A stretch of DNA of 64,000 nucleotides, taken from positions 62,001 through 126,000 of the forward strand of contig NZ_DS981512.1 in assembly GCF_000154845.1 (NCBI RefSeq), given 5' to 3'. A program made the translations under genes and the position numbers. Below the pieces are notes generated by a model. That model worked only from the letters and a program-made list of their open reading frames with translations, did not search any database and had not been told where the DNA came from. Positions 51,821-61,117 of this stretch are shown here, one piece after another (positions within the stretch are counted from its first letter, which is position 1; each line of letters begins with the position of its first letter). The stretch comes from Phocaeicola coprocola DSM 17136. GTDB taxonomy: Bacteria > Bacteroidota > Bacteroidia > Bacteroidales > Bacteroidaceae.

Positions 51821-53278
51821 ATGGCAAATGCAAAACAGGTTCTTGACGTTCAAGTGTCGAAAGGAATCACCGCCGCCCAAGGCAACGAACATCTGCGCAA
51901 TCGCAGCAAAGAGGCAGAGAAGTACGCCATGAGTAAGGGCAACTACGATCCCACTCGCAAACATCTGAACTTCGAGATTGCGTCCGGAGGCAAGATACGC
52001 CCTATTGACACGAGCCGTAATATCCCGGAACGGATGGCGGACATATTGGGCCGTCGCGGAATAAAGGACCCCAACGAGGGACTGATCGAACCGAAATACC
52101 GCACGGTGGTAAACATCATCTTTGGAGGTTCGCGGGAGCGGATGCACGAACTCGCATTCGGTACGCAGAAGGTGGATTTTGAAAAAGGTGCGGACAATAC
52201 CAGCATCAAAAGGAAGAGCGACATCGAACGTTGGGCAAAGGATGTCTATTCATTCGTTTGTGGCAGATACGGAGAGCAGAATGTTGCCGCCTTCATTGTA
52301 CACCTCGACGAGTTGAATCCGCACGTGCATTGCACGCTTCTGCCAATCAAAGACGGGAAGTTTGCGTACAAGGAGATATTCGCCGGAAAGGACAAGTTCG
52401 AATATAGTGCGAGAATGAAACAGCTCCATACGGACTTTTTCGCCGAGGTCAACACGAAATGGGGAATGGCGAGAGGCCGGAGCGTCGCCGAGACCGGCGC
52501 ACGGCACAGGACGACGGAAGAATACCGCCGTATGCTCTCGGAAGAGTGTACAACTATCGAGGAGAATATTGACCGCCACCAAAAAGTGCTTTCCGATCTT
52601 CATTCGGATATACGGCTGGCAGAGCGCAGGGTAAAGGGTCTCACTTCAATGGTGGAAAACCTGCGACGAGAGAAATCCGAAAAGGAGGCCCAACTGGCAG
52701 CACTCGAAAATGACATGAACTCCCGAAAAGACGATGCCTTGGCCATATCCGCCGAGAAAGAGAAACTCGAAAAAGAACTGGTCGCTATCCAAGGGAAACT
52801 GGCAGACAAACAGGAGAAGTTACAGACTGCCGACCGACAGCTTTCCGACCTCAAAGAGAATATGGATGCCATTCAGGAACGCACGGAACAGCTTAAGGAA
52901 GAAGCCTACGAATACACCCGTGATGTACATTCCAAAGTGGACAGCCTGCTCAAGGATGCCATGCTGGAAAACATGGTCGATGAGTGGCGGGAACTGTCGG
53001 CACGTATGAAGCCCTCCGAACGGCAACTGTTCGATGGCACCCTCGTGCGCTCCGTGGCAGAACAAGGCACGGAAGTCATGCACTGCGCCACACTGTTGTT
53101 CCTCGGCATGGTCGATGATGCCACTACATTTGCCGAAACACGTGGCGGAGGTGGTGGCGGCAGTGACCTCAAATGGGGACGCGATGACGACGAGGACAAC
53201 CGGGCATGGGCGCTCCGCTGCATGAGAATGGCGAGCCGCATGATGCGTCCGGCCATCGGCAAAAAGCCCAAACGATAA
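51821..53278 (+). CDS. mobV-like: MobV-family relaxase
   Basis: A 485-residue protein. The N-terminal relaxase domain (about 1-230) has the family start with QVSKGITAAQGNEHLRNRSK and the metal-binding histidines in HLDELNPHVHCTLLPI around residue 168. A long coiled coil (about 250-390: ERRVKGLTSMVENLRREKSE and EKLEKELVAIQGKLADKQEK) and a Gly-rich hinge (RGGGGGGSDLKW) precede a basic end. It nicks oriT and pilots the strand to a host transfer system. No coupling protein or tra genes are in the window. Confidence 0.92.
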   Translation: MANAKQVLDVQVSKGITAAQGNEHLRNRSKEAEKYAMSKGNYDPTRKHLNFEIASGGKIRPIDTSRNIPERMADILGRRGIKDPNEGLIEPKYRTVVNIIFGGSRERMHELAFGTQKVDFEKGADNTSIKRKSDIERWAKDVYSFVCGRYGEQNVAAFIVHLDELNPHVHCTLLPIKDGKFAYKEIFAGKDKFEYSARMKQLHTDFFAEVNTKWGMARGRSVAETGARHRTTEEYRRMLSEECTTIEENIDRHQKVLSDLHSDIRLAERRVKGLTSMVENLRREKSEKEAQLAALENDMNSRKDDALAISAEKEKLEKELVAIQGKLADKQEKLQTADRQLSDLKENMDAIQERTEQLKEEAYEYTRDVHSKVDSLLKDAMLENMVDEWRELSARMKPSERQLFDGTLVRSVAEQGTEVMHCATLLFLGMVDDATTFAETRGGGGGGSDLKWGRDDDEDNRAWALRCMRMASRMMRPAIGKKPKR

Positions 53279-53330
53279 ATGGCAAAGATTGCCTGAAAAC
53301 TGAATAGATTACAATTAAAAAATTGGAATT

Positions 53331-54737
53331 ATGACAAAGAATATCATCTTTATCTTTGCGGCGTTCTGTACGCTGCAAGCCCGTGCGGATGTACAACCCA
53401 CGGAGAAGGATACTGTACGCTGCATGTTCCGTTACGATGACACTGAACTGCTGCAGCCGTTACAGCCCTCATATCTTGACGGAGTGGTCGTCCCGGCACG
53501 GGGAAACGGCAACTGGTTCGTCAGTATCGCCGGAGGCACGACGGCCTTTCTCGGCACCCCGCTTGGCTGCGAAGACCTGTTCGGGAGGTTGAAACCCTCG
53601 TATAGCCTTGCCATTGGCAAGTGGTTCACCCCGTGGGTAGGCGCACGCATAAATTATAGCGGCTTGCAGTTCAAGGACGGTACGCTGGCCGTGCAGGAAT
53701 ACCACCACCTCCATGCGGATCTGCTATGGAATGTGCTCGGCGGCAGTTATTCCCGTCAGGAACAGGTACGCTGGCATCTGGCTCCCTTTGCCGGTATCGG
53801 GCTGCTGCATCATGCGACCAACGGGCATAACCCGTTTGCAGTCTCTTATGGTATACAGGGGCAGTACCGGATTTCCAAAAGGGTAAGCGCCCTCGTGGAA
53901 CTCTCCGGCGCAACCACTTTCCAAGATTTCGACGGGTATGGTAAGGAGAACCGTTTTGGTGACCACATGTTATCGCTTACCGCCGGATTTTCTTTTCATA
54001 TCGGCAGGGTCGGTTGGAAACGCGCCATAGACCCAAGTCCTTATATCCGCCGCGATCAGTGGCTTGTCGAGCGCGTAAATGCTTTGTCGGAAGAGAACCG
54101 TCTTTATGCAGGGCAGCATGACAGAGACCGACGGACACTCGCTGAGCTGAAAAAGATTCTGGAAATCGAAGGATTGCTCGACAAGTACAGCCATCTTTTT
54201 GATGACGACGATGCATTCGACGGCAACCGTTATCCCAAAAACAATTACAGCGGTCTGAACTCGCTTCAAGCGAGACTTAAGAACCGGAAGTGGGACGGGA
54301 AATCTCCCTTGGATGGGAAGGGTACACAATCTGCCGACACAATTCCCCTTTGTGCGGGTCAAGACACACTCTGTATGCAATATTTGGCTCGTATGCAGAA
54401 CGGAAAAGAGTGTATCGGCTCACCCGTGTATTTCTTCTTCCAACTCAATACGGCGCGTCTCACGGATACCTCCCAGACGCTTAATCTCGACGAGTTGGCA
54501 AGAGTAGCGAAGAAGTACGGGTTATCGGTAAGCGTCATTGGTGCAGCTGACAGTATGACCGGAACAGCATCCGTAAACAATGTCTTGAGTGCATCAAGAG
54601 CCGATTATATCGCTGAAGAATTAATCAAACGTGGGGTGTCGGGCGACAAGATAACCAAAACTCACCAAGGCGGCATTTCCGATTATGCGCCCAATGAGGC
54701 CAACCGCCATACAAAGGTTATGCTGCATCTCAAATAA
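53331..54737 (+). CDS. OmpA-family outer-membrane protein
   Basis: A 468-residue protein with a signal peptide (NIIFIFAAFCTLQARA). A membrane-barrel domain follows (FVSIAGGTTAFLG, YSLAIGKWFTPWVGARINYS, FAGIGLLHHATNG). Then a coiled linker (RDRRTLAELKKILEIEGLLD) leads to an OmpA-C peptidoglycan-binding domain (VYFFFQLNTARLTDTSQTLN, ASRADYIAEELIKRGVSGDK). It starts 53 bp after the relaxase and ends in its own terminator. Related OmpA-like genes accompany fimbrial loci in Bacteroides, and a fimbrial operon begins at 63 kb. Confidence 0.88.
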   Translation: MTKNIIFIFAAFCTLQARADVQPTEKDTVRCMFRYDDTELLQPLQPSYLDGVVVPARGNGNWFVSIAGGTTAFLGTPLGCEDLFGRLKPSYSLAIGKWFTPWVGARINYSGLQFKDGTLAVQEYHHLHADLLWNVLGGSYSRQEQVRWHLAPFAGIGLLHHATNGHNPFAVSYGIQGQYRISKRVSALVELSGATTFQDFDGYGKENRFGDHMLSLTAGFSFHIGRVGWKRAIDPSPYIRRDQWLVERVNALSEENRLYAGQHDRDRRTLAELKKILEIEGLLDKYSHLFDDDDAFDGNRYPKNNYSGLNSLQARLKNRKWDGKSPLDGKGTQSADTIPLCAGQDTLCMQYLARMQNGKECIGSPVYFFFQLNTARLTDTSQTLNLDELARVAKKYGLSVSVIGAADSMTGTASVNNVLSASRADYIAEELIKRGVSGDKITKTHQGGISDYAPNEANRHTKVMLHLK

Positions 54738-54781
54738 TACTTTTTGTTCATACGATATAAAAACATTTTTTTTCGTTTATG

Positions 54782-54814
54782 GAGAGCCTGTCTGTGAAGA
54801 TCGGCTCTCTTTTT
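54782..54814 (+). terminator. intrinsic terminator of the OmpA-like gene
   Basis: GAGAGCC (54782-54788) pairs with GGCTCTC (54803-54809), followed by TTTTT (54810-54814). It lies 45 bp after the stop. Confidence 0.82.
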
Positions 54815-54880
54815 AAACGGAAATCTGACTGTTTGATATTTTCTAATCGGTAACGAACATCGTAATTATTTATTATATAC

Positions 54881-54888
54881 TATCTTTG
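54881..54888 (+). promoter_or_regulatory. -7 element (TATCTTTG) for the acyltransferase gene
   Basis: ACTATCTTTGC contains a perfect TAnnTTTG 26 bp upstream of the ATG at 54915. No TTG is clear at the -33 distance. Confidence 0.55.
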
Positions 54889-54914
54889 CATTCAGTCTTT
54901 TACCGGTATAATTC

Positions 54915-56045
54915 ATGAACATGCAAAACTCTTATCTGACCTCGAAGCCGCACTACGAGATTCTGGACGGACTGCGCGGTGTGGCGGCTGCTATGGTAGT
55001 GGCCTTTCATCTGCTGGAAGCGCATTCCGGCGGCAACCATCTGAACCAGATTATCAATCATGGCTATCTGGCAGTCGATTTCTTCTTCATGCTTTCGGGT
55101 TTCGTCATCGGCTACGCATACGATGACCGTTGGAACCGGATGAGCACGGGAACCTTCTTCAAGCGTCGTCTTATCCGGCTACAGCCTATGGTGATCATGG
55201 GGAGTATCGTGGGAGCCGCGCTCTTTTGGTTTCAGGATGCCCCCTGTTATCCGGCAATGGAGGGCGTGTCCGCCGGTGCGGTGCTGCTGGTCATGCTGCT
55301 GGGTTGTACGTTACTGCCTCTGCCGCTGAAGTGGGACGTCCGGGGATGGATGGAAATGCACCCGCTGAACGGGCCGGCATGGTCGCTTTACTACGAATAC
55401 ATCGGCAACATATTGTACGCCTTGTTCATCCGCAAGTTCAGCAAGACGGCATTGACTGTCCTCGTGGCGATAGCGGCGTGCTTCACGGTACACCGCTGCC
55501 TTACCGCACCTGCCGGCGACATCGTGGGCGGATGGGCTTTGAACTGGGAACAGCAGTACGTGGGACTGGTCCGGCTGATGTACCCCTTCTTTGGCGGACT
55601 GCTCCTGTCCCGGCTTGGCTGGCTGATACGCACCCGCAAGAATGCTTTTGGGTGGTGCAGCCTGATGATAATCGCCGTGCTTTCCGCGCCCCGTATCGGT
55701 GGGGAGGACGGGTATTGGATGAACGGGCTTTACGAGGCTTTCTGCATCATCTGCATTTTCCCGGTTATCGTCTCGATGGGAGCGGGAGGCAGGATAACGG
55801 GCAAACGCTCCGCTGCCGTATGCAAGTTTCTGGGCGACATATCCTATCCCGTCTATATCACCCACTATCCGCTGGTCTATATTTATACGGCATGGGCGTT
55901 CAACCGTCAGGCGACACTTGCCGAAGGCCTTCCTTACATGCTGCTCACGTTCGTCGGGGCGTTCGCGCTTGCCTATGCCTGCCTGAAGTGCTATGATCTC
56001 CCGGTGCGCAAATGGCTCACGGAACGTTTCTTGAAGAAGAAATAA
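54915..56045 (+). CDS. membrane-bound acyltransferase (OafA/YrhL, Acyltransferase_3 family)
   Basis: A 376-residue protein with about ten membrane segments. Family sequence at the N-terminus is YEILDGLRGVAAAMVVAFHL with the catalytic His after FH, followed by AVDFFFMLSGFVIGYAYDDR and FKRRLIRLQPM with the basic cluster. The C-terminus has FLGDISYPVYITHYPLVYIY. Such enzymes O-acetylate surface sugars or other envelope molecules. It is an independent unit between terminators, and the acceptor is unknown. Its GC-rich sequence matches the fimbrial region rather than the backbone. Confidence 0.92.
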   Translation: MNMQNSYLTSKPHYEILDGLRGVAAAMVVAFHLLEAHSGGNHLNQIINHGYLAVDFFFMLSGFVIGYAYDDRWNRMSTGTFFKRRLIRLQPMVIMGSIVGAALFWFQDAPCYPAMEGVSAGAVLLVMLLGCTLLPLPLKWDVRGWMEMHPLNGPAWSLYYEYIGNILYALFIRKFSKTALTVLVAIAACFTVHRCLTAPAGDIVGGWALNWEQQYVGLVRLMYPFFGGLLLSRLGWLIRTRKNAFGWCSLMIIAVLSAPRIGGEDGYWMNGLYEAFCIICIFPVIVSMGAGGRITGKRSAAVCKFLGDISYPVYITHYPLVYIYTAWAFNRQATLAEGLPYMLLTFVGAFALAYACLKCYDLPVRKWLTERFLKKK

Positions 56046-56183
56046 AAAGCGGTAAAGAAATCCTATATTTATTATCGTATTTCTGTCGGATGACAGATAA
56101 AGTTCCGACGCCGAAGGTGTTTTGCGGACGACACAATCAGATAACGCGAACCCAAATGTCTATTACTGTTTCGCTGATAGAAG

Positions 56184-56225
56184 AAAAGCCCCTTGATGCC
56201 TTTGCCATAGGTTTGAGGGGCTTTT
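56184..56225 (+). terminator. intrinsic terminator of the acyltransferase gene
   Basis: AAAAGCCCC (56184-56192) pairs with GGGGCTTTT (56217-56225), loop including TTGATGCCTTTGCC. It works on the plus strand about 140 bp after the stop. No gene is supported between 56046 and the minus-strand terminator at 56353. Confidence 0.78.
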
Positions 56226-56352
56226 GGGGAGGCTACAAACCTCTTTTTGTTGAATAGGTTCTTTTGATATTGTCACACCTTTTTCTATCCCGACCGACGT
56301 ATAAAACGTGCGTGTGCATGTCGGTTGTACAGGCCAAAGACATACCGGGAGA

Positions 56353-56403
56353 ATAAAAACAGCACTGCCCGCCTGTAGAGGGGTTTCCTACAGACGGGCA
56401 GTG
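56353..56403 (-). terminator. terminator of the fimbrial operon
   Basis: CACTGCCCGCCTGTAG (56363-56378) pairs with CTACAGACGGGCAGTG (56388-56403) over 16 bp with one mismatch. On the minus strand the stem is followed by CTGTTTTTATTC. It is 32 bp after the DUF4906 gene stop. Confidence 0.88.
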
Positions 56404-56434
56404 AGTAAGACACGGAATTAAAGTTTGGCGGTTG

Positions 56435-58789
56435 TCACTGGATAGTTACGCCACTGGGCGGTACGTAGGCTGCACGGATGCGGAGAGGTCTATTGATGCG
56501 GGGTGCTTTACCGGTAGTGCCGTTATCATTCGTGTATATATCGTCCCAATCACTTTCTGCATAACCACCGTCTGGCAGGGCCTTGGTGGCACGGGCATAG
56601 CTGGTGCTCTCTGGATAGATATACGCAGGCCATATTCCTGTTCTATCTTTTGCTGCCGCCGATGACCAGTAGAAATTGTTCTGGAACTCCGTGTATGTAT
56701 TGTAATAAGAGGTAAGAATACTTTCCAGTTGGGAGATACCGGGCAGGAACCAACCGGAAGAATTGCTCATGCCCTGTACGGCTCCATTGGCATTGCGCTT
56801 GTTCTTGTTATAGCAATATTCCGCCGCTGAGCGGGGTTTTTCGTTCAGGTTCATTTCTGATTGTCCAGCTTGGGTAATAATGCGCCGGGTAGCTGCCGCC
56901 CCATGTTTGTTTCCTTCCGTCCATTCGTTATTTAGCGGACCTCCGATGTATTCACCATTACAACCCCATTCCAAACCGTCATAGATATAATCCCCTTCAA
57001 ACTCGTTCAGGGGGTCGTAATGGGATATATATTCCTCATAGGCTTCCACGTAGATAGTGCCTTGAAGTCTGCCTTCATAATACCACTGTACCGGCAACAG
57101 ACCGTGCTGTACGATTTCAATGGTACGGGTACGTGGCGTCTGCGTGTTGTTGTCGGTGTACGAGATGTTGACGGTGGCGGTGCGGTCTTTCGTGCTTAGG
57201 TTTTCGTCCAAGTAGAAATAGATGCGGTCACGGCTCCTGCTGATGGTGTATTCGGTGTTTTGGGCAAGGGTGTTGGTCACCAAGTCCGTGGTGAAGTATT
57301 TGCGTTTGCCGTTTCCCGCAGTCCATTTCTGTCCGGTCGCCAAATGGGTATCTGTACTCATGTCGGCAGAGAGTGTTCCATTCTCCATATTTTCGGCTGG
57401 CACACGTTCCATGCGTATCCAAGTGTGACTTTCCGGGTCGGCTATGCTGACTTTCATCTTTGGATTCTCATCTTCCTCGAAGAGGTACACGTCCAAAGGT
57501 GTGATACAGAAGTGGGCGTCGTGGTCACGCTCGCGCAGCATGGACAGGTAGAACGGGTTGTTCTGCTCGGTGATGTTGACGCGGGCATCGAAGGTGATGT
57601 GGTCCGGGTTGTTGCCCACATGGGTCAGTCCGCTGATGACGATGTTGTTGGCGTAGTGCCTGTTGCGTATCACCTTGAAGTCATTCACCGGGTTGCCTCC
57701 GAGATAGAAGGTATATTCGGCCTCGATGGTGGTGTTATCCTGATTTGCGGGCAGGGAGGGGTCGCCGTTATAGGTAGTGTAGTAGGCTCTCATCTTGAAA
57801 TAGGTAGCCTTACTGTTTTCGCCTACAAGTCTCGGCTTCCACCGCTGCTTGTCAACATCGTCCTCTACTCCAGCCGGATACTGATAGTTTTCCGGATCTT
57901 CGTCCGGTTCAATCATGTTCTCGAACATGTAGAAGGTCAGGGAGGCGGCCCCGCCGTGGTTGTAAACGACGGCATCGCTCTGTATGTTTTCTACATTGCG
58001 GTATGGCTCATCGGTAGTCAGGCTGGTCTGGCCATCGGCAGGCTCGGTCAGGGGTACGGCGGTAGGCATGTTGTACACGCCCCATTCCGCAATGGAAAGG
58101 CGGGGCAGTTGTCCGCTCTCGTCCGAGTGGTCGGAATCGATACTGATGTTGATGTCGATGCGGGCCATCAGTGCCTTGAGCTGCATCGTGAGGCTTCCCT
58201 TCTCGGTGAGGTTCACGGTCGCGCTCTTGCCCGCCATCGGCATTCCCGTGCTGGGCAGGGTCGTGATGTCATCGCGGGTGTTAGGAGTATAATTGGCAGG
58301 ATCGTACACGAACGCTTCGAGCAGCTCCTTGGGCTTTTTCCCGTCTTTGCTATATTGGGGGAAATTATCGGGATAACCGTCGCCGTTGGCATCAGTTACC
58401 ACCTCCGGAGTCACGTTGGCCAAAGCGTAGATGGTAGTTTTTTTTGCGAGTGCCGGATCTTTAAACACGTCCGTAGGAATGCTGACATTGGTCGTATTCG
58501 CCGACGGAGCCATATACGGCGAGAATACTTTCGTGTTGCTCGATTCCAGATAGTCGCCGTTTTCGTCGAAGAAGAACAGGTAGAGCTGGTTGATGCGCTT
58601 CTCCTTGTCGTCCTTGGCGATGGCCGAGCGGGTGACGACTTGCTGCGGCAGCATGTTCTGGCAGACGGCCTCGATGGTGAATCCGTCGCCGGGCGGAACG
58701 GTACCGCCGCCAAAGTCCTCCTCCGTGGTGCAGGCTGCCGGCAAGAGCATGGAGGCCACCGGCAGGAAATAATAAAGTATCTTTTTCAT
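56435..58789 (-). CDS. DUF4906-like fimbrial tip/adhesin lipoprotein
   Basis: About 784 residues from the start chosen at 58789 (MKKILYYFLPVASMLLPAAC), which begins exactly at the lipoprotein signal; the longer frame from 58873 overlaps the upstream gene. After the lipobox come a fimbrillin/Mfa-like beta-rich N-terminal half (VVTRSAIAKDDKEKRINQLY), a central BACON-like stretch (LSTKDRTATVNISYTDNNTQ) and a C-terminal DUF4906-type domain (ISQLESILTSYYNTYTEFQN, then YWSSAAAKDRTG). It is the last gene of the operon and probably the pilus tip or an accessory adhesin. Confidence 0.8.
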   Translation of the reverse strand: MKKILYYFLPVASMLLPAACTTEEDFGGGTVPPGDGFTIEAVCQNMLPQQVVTRSAIAKDDKEKRINQLYLFFFDENGDYLESSNTKVFSPYMAPSANTTNVSIPTDVFKDPALAKKTTIYALANVTPEVVTDANGDGYPDNFPQYSKDGKKPKELLEAFVYDPANYTPNTRDDITTLPSTGMPMAGKSATVNLTEKGSLTMQLKALMARIDINISIDSDHSDESGQLPRLSIAEWGVYNMPTAVPLTEPADGQTSLTTDEPYRNVENIQSDAVVYNHGGAASLTFYMFENMIEPDEDPENYQYPAGVEDDVDKQRWKPRLVGENSKATYFKMRAYYTTYNGDPSLPANQDNTTIEAEYTFYLGGNPVNDFKVIRNRHYANNIVISGLTHVGNNPDHITFDARVNITEQNNPFYLSMLRERDHDAHFCITPLDVYLFEEDENPKMKVSIADPESHTWIRMERVPAENMENGTLSADMSTDTHLATGQKWTAGNGKRKYFTTDLVTNTLAQNTEYTISRSRDRIYFYLDENLSTKDRTATVNISYTDNNTQTPRTRTIEIVQHGLLPVQWYYEGRLQGTIYVEAYEEYISHYDPLNEFEGDYIYDGLEWGCNGEYIGGPLNNEWTEGNKHGAAATRRIITQAGQSEMNLNEKPRSAAEYCYNKNKRNANGAVQGMSNSSGWFLPGISQLESILTSYYNTYTEFQNNFYWSSAAAKDRTGIWPAYIYPESTSYARATKALPDGGYAESDWDDIYTNDNGTTGKAPRINRPLRIRAAYVPPSGVTIQ

Positions 58790-58814
58790 CTTTATGCTGT
58801 TTTCGGTTGTTGTT

Positions 58815-59957
58815 TTATTGGATAGAGACGTCGCTGTCGCCCCCGTCTTCCCAGAACTCGTTATCGGCGGCAATAAAGTTCAGCGCGAAGGTTTCGCCCA
58901 CGAAGTTGAGCTGCGCCGTATAGCGGACACCCGCACGGGGCTGGAACTGTGTCGGACGTTCGGCTGTAGCGGTCTTATCCGCCCCTTTGTAGGTATATTC
59001 GACGGAAACCTCCACGTCCTTGCCGAAATAAGTGCCGTCCGTGGCGTTGCTCAACAGAAGCAGGTGCTTGTCGCCTATCGGGCTGACGGAACTGTTGGGA
59101 GCTACTGCAAGCCCTGTCTCGTTGTTATATATCTCGTATGTGCCGGGATAGGTGCCGCTGTAGGTGTAGAATCCCTCTTCGTTGGTATTCTTGCTGAAAT
59201 CGATGGTAATCGAGCGGGTGAAGTGGCCCGACAAGGTAACACGCTTGACGGTAACAGTTTCCTTCTTTTCATCTCCGTAATTGTAGTTGTTCACGGCGAA
59301 GCCCAAGCCCGTCATGATGTGGCTGAAATTGAAGCCCACGTTCCCCGTGGTACGCAGGTGGTTATAGACGACGGAAACCATCGCGTCGGGTGTCTGCATG
59401 TCGTTCAACGTGGTAGTCGCTACATCGCCCGTCTCGCCGAACGGCATGGTGAACGTCAGTTTCGGCACGCCCCGTGTGGTGGCGCTGGCGGGACTTTCCA
59501 CTGTAAAACCGTCCTTCGGGTAATAGGCGAAAAAGGTGTACCGATAGCTGTCGGGGGAGGTCGCCGCCGGATTTTCCGTCGTGTTGTACCATTTTCGCGG
59601 GCCGCCACTGTTATTATAGTCATAAGTGCAGGCCGAGCCGTTGTAGGTGACGGCTTGATTGAAGAACACGTCGGGGAAGGCGTTGCCGCTCTTGTTACCC
59701 CAGTTCGCGCTGCCCGATGCCCAGTCCTTTTCGGTGTTACTGCCACGCTGATAAGGCACGCAGTAGCCCAGTACGCCGAACGTGCCGCCGGTGGGGAATG
59801 CGTCGTGGAACGTGCTCCGGGTGAGTTTCTCCACGGTAATGACCGGGGCGGCAAAGTGGATGGCGTCGGGACTGTCGGCTTCGGGCTGCGCCCATTCCTC
59901 CTGCTGGCAGGCGGAGCAGAGAAGCAGGAGAGCCGGAAGTATGTATCGTTGCTTCAT
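58815..59957 (-). CDS. fimbrillin-family lipoprotein (third of three)
   Basis: About 380 residues from the start at 59957 (MKQRYILPALLLLCSAC). The lipobox LLCSAC is followed by a fimbrillin-type N-terminus with a conserved Arg for gingipain-like maturation (VITVEKLTRSTFHDAFPTGG), the block TFFAYYPKDGFTVESPASAT and FNFSHIMTGLGFAVNNYNYG. The type V pilus subunit fold is inferred from these Mfa-like_1 patterns. It sits 25 bp upstream of the DUF4906 gene. Confidence 0.85.
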   Translation of the reverse strand: MKQRYILPALLLLCSACQQEEWAQPEADSPDAIHFAAPVITVEKLTRSTFHDAFPTGGTFGVLGYCVPYQRGSNTEKDWASGSANWGNKSGNAFPDVFFNQAVTYNGSACTYDYNNSGGPRKWYNTTENPAATSPDSYRYTFFAYYPKDGFTVESPASATTRGVPKLTFTMPFGETGDVATTTLNDMQTPDAMVSVVYNHLRTTGNVGFNFSHIMTGLGFAVNNYNYGDEKKETVTVKRVTLSGHFTRSITIDFSKNTNEEGFYTYSGTYPGTYEIYNNETGLAVAPNSSVSPIGDKHLLLLSNATDGTYFGKDVEVSVEYTYKGADKTATAERPTQFQPRAGVRYTAQLNFVGETFALNFIAADNEFWEDGGDSDVSIQ

Positions 59958-60003
59958 TTGGATGTTCATTTTATCGTCAAGTTACAGATAGCTTATAATT
60001 GGG

Positions 60004-60978
60004 TTATTGGGTCACGTCGATGGTTACGTTCCCGCCTATGGCGTCGCTCCATGCGTTGACCGTGGGCGGGTCGAACACGATATAGCCTCCGCCGGTGAGG
60101 GTGAACGAGTAACGGTAATGGTTCGCCGCCTCCCACATGCTCACGGTGGTGGCAGGCAAGGTGTAGGAAGCGGTCTTTCCCCTCTCGGCATCGGTATCGT
60201 AGGTGACAGTCAGTTTCACCCCGTCCGTGAGCGATTGCGGAATGAGTAGCAGGTCGCCCGACACGTCCGCATTTCCGGCTGGAGTTACGGAAGTCTCTTT
60301 CTCCACGCTGACGGTTCCCTCTGCCGTGTTGCTCCACAGGGGTTCCTTGCCGCTGTCGTAATCTCCCTTGACATCCAGCCCCTCAAGGGAGATGGAATGT
60401 ACCGTGGCGTTGCCACCCTCACTGCGTGCCGCAAAGGTGATGCGTGCCAGCAAATGTTGGAATTTGAGGGCTACCGGACCGGGAGGCTCTGTCTGGCCTG
60501 CCATGACGGAGATACCCGTCTTTTTCGCCGTCATCAGGTCGTGTCCTTTCGTGGCGTCGAAGCCCTTGACGGTAAATGTGCCGTCCGTGCAGGTGGCGGA
60601 GGACACGGCATCGCCCAGCGTTTCCACAGACGGATAAAGGGCGTAGAAGTCGTAGGTATTACCGGGGAGCCAGTATCTCGTGCCCTCGTAACCCCACATG
60701 CCGGAAACGTATGTCACTTTTTCGGCGTTAAACACGCTCGTGGCCGTACCGCCCGTTCCGTCGGTGTAGTTCCCCCATACGCTGAACGAGTTTCCATCGG
60801 TCAACATTCCGTCCGCGTCGTCGATGGCGGCCCGTGTCACGGCGGGACCGGCAAAACGGATCGCCCCGCTGTTGCCGCTTGTTTCCATGTCCGGGCCCGT
60901 GCTTTCCGTACAGGCTCCCAGCAGGCAGGCGACAGCCGGTATGAACAAGGTTTTGAATAGGTTGTTATTCATAATCAT
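60004..60978 (-). CDS. fimbrillin-family lipoprotein (second of three)
   Basis: A 324-residue lipoprotein (lipobox LLGAC in FIPAVACLLGACTEST) with the Mfa-like_1 pattern: AIRFAGPAVTRAAIDDADGM, FYALYPSVETLGDAV and ALKFQHLLARITFAARSEGG. The TRAA site is a probable proteolytic maturation site. Met at 60972 is an alternative start. It follows the first fimbrillin after a 139-bp gap that holds a strong hairpin and a palindrome, so its expression may be lower. Confidence 0.85.
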   Translation of the reverse strand: MIMNNNLFKTLFIPAVACLLGACTESTGPDMETSGNSGAIRFAGPAVTRAAIDDADGMLTDGNSFSVWGNYTDGTGGTATSVFNAEKVTYVSGMWGYEGTRYWLPGNTYDFYALYPSVETLGDAVSSATCTDGTFTVKGFDATKGHDLMTAKKTGISVMAGQTEPPGPVALKFQHLLARITFAARSEGGNATVHSISLEGLDVKGDYDSGKEPLWSNTAEGTVSVEKETSVTPAGNADVSGDLLLIPQSLTDGVKLTVTYDTDAERGKTASYTLPATTVSMWEAANHYRYSFTLTGGGYIVFDPPTVNAWSDAIGGNVTIDVTQ

Positions 60979-61008
60979 ACATTGTTTCTTTATATCCGGT
61001 TATTTCTG

Positions 61009-61082
61009 ACGCTACCGGTAGCGTAAATAAGGAGCAACACTCCCGTTAGTGGCTATGAGGGGACATTCAACCCCTCATAGCC
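61009..61082. promoter_or_regulatory. palindrome and 12-bp hairpin between the first and second fimbrillin genes
   Basis: GGCTATGAGGGG (61051-61062) pairs exactly with CCCCTCATAGCC (61071-61082), and ACGCTACCGGTAGCGT (61009-61024) is a perfect 16-bp palindrome. Neither is followed by a long U-run on the minus strand. They may process the message or partly stop transcription so that the first fimbrillin is made in excess. Confidence 0.7.
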
Positions 61083-61117
61083 TGATGTGATGTCTTTTCG
61101 GCTATTGATGCAAGCGA

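Noticed and set aside
56012..56257. 81-residue plus-strand ORF overlapping the acyltransferase end
   Set aside because: It overlaps the acyltransferase gene and runs through its terminator hairpin; composition is not protein-like.
57260..60059. Long plus-strand ORFs (521 and 421 residues) opposite the DUF4906 and fimbrillin genes
   Set aside because: They are antisense shadows of GC-rich coding sequence with no recognisable domain or start signals; the minus-strand genes have signal peptides and family motifs.
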